Assembly (NCBI GenBank): GCA_900763885.1
Contig: CAAFLY010000307.1
Location: 1 to 25,184 of the forward strand
DNA length: 25,184 nucleotides
DNA from: Clostridia bacterium
GTDB taxonomy: Bacteria > Bacillota > Clostridia > Oscillospirales > CAG-272
Direction of reading: 5' to 3'
The notes beneath the pieces were generated by a model. That model was not told the origin of the DNA. It worked only from the letters and a program-made list of their open reading frames with translations, and ran no database searches. Positions 14,534-23,000 of this stretch are shown one piece after another (within the stretch, counting starts at the first letter, position 1; the number at the start of each line of letters is the position of its first letter). The translations under genes were made by a program, and so were the position numbers.

Positions 14534-14627
14534 TATACAGTTGCAGCATGATGCGGCATGCGGACGGAGGATCTGCGGCTGGTGCCCCGTCATCCGTCGT
14601 CTGCCGCTCGTCTTTCATCGTCCGCGA

Positions 14628-16280
14628 TCAGTCGTCGATGCCCCAGATGATGATCTTGCCGTAGTCGCGGCTGTCGTCCCATGCGTCATACGGGCAGACG
14701 AATTTGTCGCCGACGGACATCGCGATGTGGACGCCGGTGGAATCGAACGCCACGAAGCCCGTGTTGCCCGCCGTACCGACCGCGTCGCCCTTTTTCACCG
14801 CGTCGCCGACAGAAACGCTCGTTTTCGCCATGTTGTAGTACCACGTTTTCACACCGAAGCCGTGATCGACGACGACCATGCAGCCCGTGTAGTCAAGGAT
14901 ACCGCTGTAGACCACCACGCCGTCGTTTGCCGCGAGGATATTCGTTCCGGACGGCAGCGCGAAATCCACGCCGTTGTTCCGGTATTTGTTGTTCGTGTCG
15001 CCGTTCAATACGATCTCCCGTCCGAAGCCGCGCAGCAGGGTCGCGCCGGTCGCCGGAGAGCTCAGGAAGGAGCCGCTGAAGTACCGCACATCGGAGGAGG
15101 TCGCGGTCAGCTCCGTGCGCACCTTTTCAAAGGCGGAGATCGTCTCGCTCGTGCGGTACATGTTGAGCATCGTACTCGACACGTTGATGTTGGACGACTG
15201 GAAATCCTTCGCCTCCACATTCAGGGACAGGGTCTGGGTCGAGCCGCCGTAGACGAGGGTCATGTTGTACGTTCCGGCGGTAAGAGTCGCGTCCACGGGG
15301 AGGATCGCCACGACGTAATCGCCCTCTTTATAGAAGGTCGGCGTGAAATCGAGGCTCGGCTCGCAGGTGAACTGGATCCGCTCGGGATTTAAGACGTTCA
15401 GTCCGGTGATGGAGGTGAAGCCGCCGAGCTTGACAGACTTCACGCCGAGATAGAATTCCGCGGGGGCAGTCACAAGGCTTGTGAAATCGTAATCCAGCTC
15501 ACCGCAGAAGCTCCGCGCGGGATCCTCATACCATTTGGCGACGACGGAGACGTTCAGCGTCGTGTTCGATTCAAACGTAAACTCGCTGCCGAGTCTGTCG
15601 TATATATCGTCAAAGAGGGTATTGCCGCTGCCGTCCGTGATCTTGAGGGCGAAATAGTCCGGCTGCACGTCGAAGGAGAGATCGAACCCGCCCTCGAGGG
15701 AATAGCTCTCTACATCCGCGGAAACCGCGCCGGACACATCGGAATCGACATACGCGCCCGTGTAGTTCTTATACTGCCAGACCGCGCTGTCCGGCGTGAC
15801 GGCATACGTGTTGGATAGGGTGAGTATCGGCATCGCGGAGGAGGAGTAAATGCTCTCGGCGTATTCCGTGGTGATGAATGCCGCCGCGTCCGCCTCACGG
15901 ATCTTGTACGCCGCGCCGGACGGATCGAGGAAATAGTTCATCGATGGATCCGGGTTGAAGTAGTAGCGATAGGTCGCGTCCTTGACATTCGTGGAGAGCG
16001 TCACCTTGAAGAACAGCTCCCCGGTCAGCGAATCCGGCAGTCCGACGATGGAGGCGGCGTTCTGCTGCATGGTGAGGAAGAAGCGAATCATATCCTGCGC
16101 GCTCTCCCCGTCGCTCTTCGCGAATGTATATTCCTTTTCATTGAGATCCGTAACGGTCAGGCGCACCGCGGTTTTCTCGTCCACCGGCGCGTTCTGGGTC
16201 GTATAATAGCTGGAGACCGCAACCGCCGTGGGGATAAAGCACAGCAGGAGCAGCACGACAAAAATGATCTTCTTTTTCAC
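14628..16280 (-). CDS. Membrane-anchored M23/LytM-domain protein with degenerate active site
   Basis: About 550 residues from the GTG at 16280. A short positive start (KKK) and one membrane helix (4-22) are followed by a large extracytoplasmic region (25-400) with beta-sandwich-like stretches. A C-terminal M23 (LytM) fold lies at about 415-550: GVDFALPSGTNILAANDGVV, VVVDHGFGVKTWYYNM, GDAVKKGDAVGTAGNTG. In active M23 endopeptidases zinc is held by H-x-G-x-D and H-x-H. Here the first His is Asn435, Asp439 remains, the YxH His is Asn483, and H-x-H reads G-x-H (516-518). It is therefore probably an inactive LytM protein that binds or organises peptidoglycan or partners, as described for EnvC- or SpoIIQ-type proteins. 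Weak-RBS starts are also possible at TTG 16334 or TTG 16358, the latter inside a repeat. Promoter at 16550-16578, terminator at 14481-14533. Confidence 0.82.
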   Translation of the reverse strand: MKKKIIFVVLLLLCFIPTAVAVSSYYTTQNAPVDEKTAVRLTVTDLNEKEYTFAKSDGESAQDMIRFFLTMQQNAASIVGLPDSLTGELFFKVTLSTNVKDATYRYYFNPDPSMNYFLDPSGAAYKIREADAAAFITTEYAESIYSSSAMPILTLSNTYAVTPDSAVWQYKNYTGAYVDSDVSGAVSADVESYSLEGGFDLSFDVQPDYFALKITDGSGNTLFDDIYDRLGSEFTFESNTTLNVSVVAKWYEDPARSFCGELDYDFTSLVTAPAEFYLGVKSVKLGGFTSITGLNVLNPERIQFTCEPSLDFTPTFYKEGDYVVAILPVDATLTAGTYNMTLVYGGSTQTLSLNVEAKDFQSSNINVSSTMLNMYRTSETISAFEKVRTELTATSSDVRYFSGSFLSSPATGATLLRGFGREIVLNGDTNNKYRNNGVDFALPSGTNILAANDGVVVYSGILDYTGCMVVVDHGFGVKTWYYNMAKTSVSVGDAVKKGDAVGTAGNTGFVAFDSTGVHIAMSVGDKFVCPYDAWDDSRDYGKIIIWGIDD

Positions 16281-16338
16281 GCTCGAACCTGTATCCGCAG
16301 GAGGGCTCTCCGACGGAATCTTCCTTTCACACAATTCG

Positions 16339-16429
16339 TTAGGGATGCGCTGAATCAATCGAGATTTTGCGCCAAAAAGCTTGCCTATATGGGTTTTTCA
16401 CGCAAAATCAACCTGAAATCTGCGTTTTC
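16339..16429. repeat. 91-bp palindromic element, unit C
   Basis: Begins TTAGGGATGCGCTGAATCAATC. It contains an inner stem GATTTTGCG (16363-16371) with CGCAAAATC (16401-16409), extended by five A-T pairs, and ends CTGCGTTTTC. Unit D follows directly in the same orientation with a 91-bp period. It lies in the 5' leader of the LytM gene. Confidence 0.75.
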
Positions 16430-16520
16430 TTAGGGATGCTCTGAATCCATCGGATTTTTGCGATAAAAGGCTGAAATATAGGGGTTTTTATCGCAAAATA
16501 AGCCTAAATCAGAGTATCCT
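16430..16520. repeat. 91-bp palindromic element, unit D
   Basis: Begins TTAGGGATGCTCTGAATCCATC. The inner stem is perfect over 13 bp: TTTTGCGATAAAA (16456-16468) with TTTTATCGCAAAA (16486-16498), loop 17 nt. Outer ends GGGATGCTCTGA and TCAGAGTATCC form a terminal inverted repeat with wobbles. The whole unit folds into one long hairpin on either strand. Confidence 0.8.
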
Positions 16521-16549
16521 TCGTAGTCACGATACACGGGTTCAGTATT

Positions 16550-16578
16550 ATTATACACACGTATGGGCAAAAAATCAA
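16550..16578 (-). promoter_or_regulatory. SigA promoter of the LytM gene
   Basis: On the - strand: -35 TTGATT (16578-16573), a 17-bp spacer and -10 TATAAT (16555-16550). The start near 16543 gives a leader of about 260 nt occupied by the two hairpin elements. Confidence 0.8.
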
Positions 16579-16639
16579 GTCTCCCGGCGAAAAATCTGGT
16601 TCTGTGCCCGGAAAAAACACCGATTCTGACAAAAAAGCA

Positions 16640-16668
16640 TTGCGAACACGGAACAGATGTGCTATAAT
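16640..16668 (+). promoter_or_regulatory. SigA promoter of addBA
   Basis: TTGCGA (16640-16645), a 17-bp spacer and TATAAT (16663-16668), facing away from the LytM promoter. The leader is short, about 30 nt. AGGTGG (16693-16698) and CCACCT (16700-16705) form an inverted repeat around the ribosome binding site. Confidence 0.8.
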
Positions 16669-16705
16669 GAAGAAAAGAACGATACCAGAGTGAGGTGGAC
16701 CACCT

Positions 16706-19700
16706 ATGATCCGATTTGTCACCGGGCTGCCGGGATCCGGAAAGAGCCATACGATCCGAACACTGCTCACCGACGCGCTGTCCCGCGGCATGGACTGCGT
16801 ACTCCTTGTACCGGAGCAGCAGGCGGTGCTGTGGGAGCGCGAGCTTGCCGCCCATCTGCCGCCGTCCGCCTGGCTGAAGCTGGAGCTGACCAACTTCACC
16901 CGGCTGGCGAACACCGTTTTCCGGCTCTACGGCGGACTGGCACAGCCGAAGATCGACGACGGCGGACAGACCCTTGTGCTGTGGCGCGCGCTTTTGTCCG
17001 TGTACGATTCGCTCACGGCATACGGAAACGTGACCGGCGGCAGAGAGGACAAAAACCTGTCCGTTTTGGGCGCGGCGATCGCGGAGCTCAAGCAGAACGG
17101 CGTCTCTCCCTCCACGGCAGGACGCGCGGCGGAGATTCTGTCAGCCGATCCGGAATGCGCCCAGTTTGCCGCCCGATTCTCGGATATTTCCCTCGTCTAC
17201 GCGGCGTATGAGGAGATTCTGCACACGGAATACAGCGACCGCGAGGACGTGATGGAAGCCCTCTGCCGCACGATCGCCGAAAAGCCGTATTTCGCCGGGA
17301 AAGCGGTCTTTGTGGATTCCTTCTACTCCGTCACCGTTCCCGAAAAGCGGATCCTGCGCACCGTATTCTCCACCGCCGCCGAGGTGACTCTGACCTTTGC
17401 CTGCCCGCGCGCGGATACAGGAGAGGTGCCGTTTGTCCACATCCGCAAATACCTCTCGCAGATGGAGCGGCTTGCGGCGGAGAGCGGGCAGACGGTCACG
17501 TGGCTCCCCTGCGAAACGGATCACCGGCACCACACGCCGGGTCTGTCCGCCATTGTCCAGGGGCTGTACGCGCACAAGCCGCTGTCCGGCACTGCCGAAA
17601 ACGGGGAGGTCACGGTGACATGGTGCGCGGATCGGTATGAGGAAGCGGAAGCGGTCGCCGCGGTCGTGGAGGAACTGGCTGCAGATGGCGCGCGGTACCG
17701 GGACATTGCGGTCGCCGCACGGGATGTCACGCTCTGGCACGGGATCCTCGACGAAACACTGCGCCGCCACGGGATCCCGGTATTCGTCGCGGACACGGAC
17801 ACCCTGTCGAAATCCGCCCCGGTCCGGCTGATCCTCTCCCTCTGCGCCGTGGAAAACGGGGGGTACAACCGCCGGGATCTCTGCCGCATGATCGACACGG
17901 GACTGACCCCGCTTACGGACAGAGAGGCGGACTGCTTTGCGGCGTACACCAAAACGTGGAATCTCCACGGCAGGCGGGCGTATCTCGGCGATGGGGGCGG
18001 GGAGACGGATTTCGTGTGGAATTTCAACCCGGACGGCTATCGGATCGCCTTCTCCGACTGGGGACGGGAGCTGCTTGCGCACGCCAACGCGGCACGGGAA
18101 AAGCTGCTCCCGGCGATCGGCCGTTTCTCGGACATATTCCTCGACCGGGAAGCTGCCGTGGAGGTGATCTGCCGCGCTGTGGTGACGTTCTGCCTTGAGA
18201 TGGACGTACCTGCCCGATTGGACGCGCTCGCGGCGGAGGCGAAACGGGAGGGACGCGCGGAGGAAGGCGTGAAAACGGCGGCACTGTGGAGCCATATCTG
18301 TGACGCGCTCGACAAAATGGTCTCCTCCCTCGGCGGCACCATGCTCGACTGCGGACGGTTTGCCGGACTGTTCGCCCGCGTGATCGGCACCATGGAGATC
18401 GGCGCGATCCCGACCGGGCAGGATGTGCTGTCCCTCGGCAGCGCGGACGGTGTACGGTTCGGCGCGGTCCGCCATATGCTCCTTGTCGATTGCGTGGAGG
18501 GCATATTCCCGGGCAGCGCGGAGGACAACGGTTTTTTCCGCGAGATCGACCGGATCCTTCTGGAGGGCGCCGGAGTCTCCATGCCGGGAAAGACAGGGGC
18601 GGATTTTGCCTCGGAGGAAGCGTTCATGTTCTATCGGCTGGCGTGTGCGCCGTCGGATTCGCTCCACCTCTTCTTGCCGCGGAAAACGGATGGAGAGGCA
18701 CGCGTGATGGCGGATACCGTCAAACGGATCGCAGACGGACTGGGCGTCCCGCAGACGGTCTTTTCCGACTGGCCCCTCTCGCGCAGAATGCGCCACCCGG
18801 CGTCCCGACTTTCGTTCGCGAACGCGGATGAACGGCAGGCGGCGTCCCTGTATCGGGAGAAATACCGCGCGCCATATCACACCGACGAGGCGGCGCATTA
18901 CGACTATCCCCTCTCGGCAAACGACGACCACGGCACCTCTCCGGATACCGCACTGTTCGGGCGCACGTTCACCCTGTCCCAGTCGAAGCTCGACCGGTAC
19001 GCGTCCTGTCCGTTCTCCTTTTTCTGCCATTACGGCATGGTGCTGCAGGAGGAGCGGGTCGCCGAGATCAGCGCGCCGGACATCGGGACGTTCGTGCACG
19101 CGATACTGGAGCAGTTTTTCCGGGAATGTGCCGGACGGACCTACCCGATCCCCGAAGCGGAAACGGAGGAGATGGCGGACCGACTGATCGCGGAATATCT
19201 GCGCGCTCTGGGGATCGATCCCGCAAACGGCAGACTCGCGTATCTCTTCACCCGGCTGCGGCGCCACGTGCTTGTCTTTCTCGAAGCCGTCATGCGCGAA
19301 TTTGCCCAGAGCCGATTTGTCCCCGCGGCGTTTGAGATCCCCATGGGCGCGTCGGAGGGCAGGGGCGGGATCGCCTCTTTGTCCCTGCCGCTCGACAACG
19401 GGATGACGGTATCGCTCACCGGGACCATCGACCGGATCGACACCTACACAGCCGCGGACGGCAAAAAATACGTGCGTGTCGTCGATTACAAAACGGGCGG
19501 CGCGACCTTCTCCCTTGCCGACATCCGCGAGGGGCTCCATGTGCAGCTGCTCCTCTATCTCTTCACGCTCTGGAAGGGAAAAACGCCGTTTCAGACCGGG
19601 GAGGACGGGGATACGCTTCAGCCGGCGGGGGCTGTCTACCTGACCGTCAGGCCACAGGAAAAGGCCGCCGACGACATGATGGAGCCATCCGACGCACGGG

Positions 19701-20020
19701 AGCTGGCGCTGTCCGGACTGACCCGCAGCGGGATCTATCTCGACGACCGGGAGATCCTCGACGCCATGGACTGCGGACTGTCGGGAAAATACGTGCAGAT
19801 CAAGGAAAAAAAGGACGGCACCCTATCCGGGAGCGCGGTTCTTGCGTCGATGGCGCAGTTCGGACAGCTGTATACGGAGCTGACGGACACCATCCGCACG
19901 ATTGCCGCCGCGATCGCAAACGGGACCTCCCCCGCGAGACCCCGCGGCAAAAAAGGCTCGACACCATGCGACTACTGCGTCATGCGTCCGGTCTGCCGAT
20001 ACCGCAAAAAAAACGGATGA
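16706..20020 (+). CDS. addB: AddB, subunit B of the AddAB helicase-nuclease
   Basis: A 1104-residue AddB subunit. AddAB is the Bacillota counterpart of RecBCD: it unwinds and degrades double-strand ends until Chi, then prepares 3' ssDNA for RecA. Residues 7-14 (GLPGSGKS) are the Walker A site typical of AddB. The middle resembles an inactivated helicase that scans for Chi. The C-terminal nuclease has VVDYKTGG (Asp927, Lys929). An Fe-S staple is formed by Cys768, Cys1088, Cys1091 and Cys1097; the gaps of 320, 3 and 6 are the same as in B. subtilis AddB as I recall (C801, C1121, C1124, C1130). The ATG is preceded by GAGGTGG. It has its own promoter at 16640, and addA follows 52 nt later in the same orientation, so the two form one operon. 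Confidence 0.96.
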   Translation: MIRFVTGLPGSGKSHTIRTLLTDALSRGMDCVLLVPEQQAVLWERELAAHLPPSAWLKLELTNFTRLANTVFRLYGGLAQPKIDDGGQTLVLWRALLSVYDSLTAYGNVTGGREDKNLSVLGAAIAELKQNGVSPSTAGRAAEILSADPECAQFAARFSDISLVYAAYEEILHTEYSDREDVMEALCRTIAEKPYFAGKAVFVDSFYSVTVPEKRILRTVFSTAAEVTLTFACPRADTGEVPFVHIRKYLSQMERLAAESGQTVTWLPCETDHRHHTPGLSAIVQGLYAHKPLSGTAENGEVTVTWCADRYEEAEAVAAVVEELAADGARYRDIAVAARDVTLWHGILDETLRRHGIPVFVADTDTLSKSAPVRLILSLCAVENGGYNRRDLCRMIDTGLTPLTDREADCFAAYTKTWNLHGRRAYLGDGGGETDFVWNFNPDGYRIAFSDWGRELLAHANAAREKLLPAIGRFSDIFLDREAAVEVICRAVVTFCLEMDVPARLDALAAEAKREGRAEEGVKTAALWSHICDALDKMVSSLGGTMLDCGRFAGLFARVIGTMEIGAIPTGQDVLSLGSADGVRFGAVRHMLLVDCVEGIFPGSAEDNGFFREIDRILLEGAGVSMPGKTGADFASEEAFMFYRLACAPSDSLHLFLPRKTDGEARVMADTVKRIADGLGVPQTVFSDWPLSRRMRHPASRLSFANADERQAASLYREKYRAPYHTDEAAHYDYPLSANDDHGTSPDTALFGRTFTLSQSKLDRYASCPFSFFCHYGMVLQEERVAEISAPDIGTFVHAILEQFFRECAGRTYPIPEAETEEMADRLIAEYLRALGIDPANGRLAYLFTRLRRHVLVFLEAVMREFAQSRFVPAAFEIPMGASEGRGGIASLSLPLDNGMTVSLTGTIDRIDTYTAADGKKYVRVVDYKTGGATFSLADIREGLHVQLLLYLFTLWKGKTPFQTGEDGDTLQPAGAVYLTVRPQEKAADDMMEPSDARELALSGLTRSGIYLDDREILDAMDCGLSGKYVQIKEKKDGTLSGSAVLASMAQFGQLYTELTDTIRTIAAAIANGTSPARPRGKKGSTPCDYCVMRPVCRYRKKNG

Positions 20021-20072
20021 CCCCGCGGGACATGCACCCCACCTACAGCATCACATCACAGGGAGAGCGATT

Positions 20073-23000
20073 ATGGCAAAAATACAGTATACCCCCGCGC
20101 AGAACGCTGCGATCCACTGGAACGGCGGCAATCTTCTTTTATCGGCGGCGGCCGGCTCCGGCAAAACGGCGACACTGACCGGGCGGATCCTCTGGCTGCT
20201 CACGCATGAGGACGTATCGATCCGGGAAATGTGCATCGTCACGTACACCCGTGCGGCGGCGGCGGAGCTGCGGGAACGGATCGCGGCACGGCTCCGGGAA
20301 CAGGTGCAGGAAACGGGCAGCCGGCGTCTCGCGGGACAGCTGGCGGAGCTTGGCGGCGCGGAGATCTCGACCATCCACGCCTTTCTCTACCGGAATCTGC
20401 GGCCGCTTTTTTCCGCGCTCGGTCTGTCGCCGGATTTTGTGATCGGGGATGAGGCGATCATGGCAGAGCTGCGCGCGGAGGCGATGGCGGAGATCACGGA
20501 CGAGTGCTTTGACCGCGGAGAGGCGGATTTTCTCACGCTTGCCGACACCCTGTCCGCGGCGCGAGATACGGAAACCCTCGACAAAACCCTGCTTGAGATC
20601 GACCGCGCCCTCTCCTCCGCCGGAAAAAGGCCAGCGGACCTCCAGATCTACGCCGCCGCGCTGTGCGATGCCGATACCGATACGGATTTCTTCCGGCTGC
20701 CGCAGAGCGAACCGCTCAAGGTCCGTCTGTCCGACGTGCTGTCCCACTTCCGCATGGCGATCGCGGAGACGCGCATGGCGTTTACCCCGGAGGTCGAGAC
20801 CAAGTACGGCCCGTCCGCCGACGCCCTCCTCGACTGGCTCCAACGGATCGGGACCGCGCTTGCCGAGAACAGCTACGCCGCCGTACGGGACGCCCTATTG
20901 GACAGTCGTCTGCCCCGCCTTGCCACGATCCAGAACAAAAACGCGACGCTGGAGTCGATCCGGTTCAAGGCGCTGCGGGACGAGGGGAAAAAGGCGCTCG
21001 AAACGCTGCGCAAATCCCTCTTCGGCTTTGATCCCGCGCAGATTCCCGCCGTCTGCTCCCGTACCGCCGCGCTGCTTACGGCGTTGTCCGCGGTCCTTAC
21101 GGCGTACGACGAGCGGTACCGGGCGAAAAAGCGCGCGAAGGGACTGCTCGATTACGGCGATCTGGAAGCGTACGCGCTCTCCCTCTTTCTCGATGGGGAC
21201 GGCAATCCCACACCAGCCGCGGCGGAGGTCGGTCGGAAGTACAAATACATCTTCATCGACGAATACCAGGACACAAACGACGTGCAGGACGCGATCTTCC
21301 GCGCGCTCTCCACAGGTGCGCGACGATTCCTTGTGGGCGACGTGAAGCAGTCCATCTATCGGTTCCGCGGCGCCGAGCCTGCTGTATTTTCGCGCTATCG
21401 GAATCGCTGGACGGCTCTGTCCCCGGAGGAGGCGGCAGACAAAACGGACTCGGATTTCGCACCGGCGGAGGGATATTCCCTGTTCATGAGCGAGAATTTC
21501 CGCTGTGACCGGGCGGTGATCGAGCTGACCAATCTCGTATCCGCGCTTCTCTTTCCGCATGGCGCGATCTCGTACACGGACGACGACGCGCTCATTCTGG
21601 GCAAGGCGGGATCCGGTGAAGAGGCGGCGGAGATCTGTCTCCTCGAAAAGCCGCCCCGCGCCGGAGCGGATACAGAGGAAACGGATGAGGACGCGGCGGC
21701 TGCCGGGGATACGGACGGTCCCGAAGACACAGAGGATCCGGAGGCGGCGTATGTGGCGGAGCGGATCCGGGACTATCTCGCGCGCGGTCTGTCGGACGGC
21801 ACCCCGGTCACCCCGGAGGACATCGCGATCCTCCTGCGCAGTCCGGAATCGTCTGGGGAAAAATACCGCGCGGCACTGGCAAAGCGGCACATCCCGGTCA
21901 CCTCCCCCAATGCCGATCCGCTCTTTGTCTCCCCGGCGGTCCTGCTCGCGCTGTGCATGGCATACACGGCGGACAATCCGCTCCGGGATATTTATGTGGC
22001 GGGCGCGCTCCATTCCCCGCTGTTTGGCCTGACCACCGCGGAGCTGACCGAGATACACAGGCAGAATTCCGATCTGCCGTTGTATATCGCCGTGGAAATG
22101 GCGGCGGATCCGGCTGTCGCGGACTTCCCGGACGCGGAAGCTCCGACAGCCCAAGCCTCCGCTCCCGCGAAAACGCCCCTGTCCCCGGAGACGGTCGGCA
22201 AGCTGCGTCGGTTTCTCGCCGGACTGCCGGAGATGCGCGCGTGGGCAAGGAATCTGACGGCGGACCGGTTCTTTGAGCGGCTGTTTGCGGCGTATCGGTT
22301 CTATGAGCTGCCGGAGGTCGCGGAGGATCCCATGGAGGCGCGGAATCTGCAGTCCCTCTATGAGCTGTCCCGCAGGCACGGCTCCGGCGGGGTCAGCGCG
22401 TTTCTGCAGGCCACGGAGACACTGCGGGACAGCGCGCGCATGGAAAACGAATCGGTCTCCGGTGTGACGCTGACGAGCATCCACAAATCGAAAGGACTGG
22501 AATACCCCATCGTCATCGTACCGGAATGCGCGAAAAAGCGGAACGCGCGGGATGAGGCCGGCGGGATCCTCTTTGACAGCGCGCTCGGATTCGGTCTGCG
22601 GCTGCCGGACATGGGCGGATTTGTGCGGTGCGATACGATTCTGCGCGCGGCAATCGCGGAAAAGAAGCGGATGGAATCGGTCGCGGAGGAAATGCGGGTA
22701 TTGTATGTGGCTCTGACCCGCGCGCGCACCAAGCTCATCTGCACGGCAAAGGTGAAGGATCCGGAGACATTTGTCGAAAAGTACCGCACGGAAGCCGCGT
22801 ATCCAACCGCGTACCGGATCACCACGGCGGATACCTACATCGAGTGGCTGCTGCTGGCCACCTTCTCCGATCTGCCCTCCCACCTGCGCGAACTCCGTCT
22901 GATCACCGCTGCGGACACAGCGCGCTTCGCTTCAGACGTTTTGGCGCCGGAGAGCGGTGATTCGCCCGCCGACACGGAAGAGCCCATCGATATGCCGCCC

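Noticed and set aside
17141..19540. A 799-codon open frame on the - strand, opposite addB
   Set aside because: It is antisense to a clearly real gene, Arg/Gly/Val-rich with no domain or ribosome binding site. Long antisense frames are expected with this GC-rich codon use.
19902..20072. Upstream extension of the addA frame into addB
   Set aside because: The extension overlaps addB in another frame, is low-complexity, and a good ribosome binding site and family-typical start lie at 20073.
20895..22883. A 662-codon - strand frame opposite addA
   Set aside because: The AddA helicase motifs are all on the + strand; this is a codon-bias artefact.
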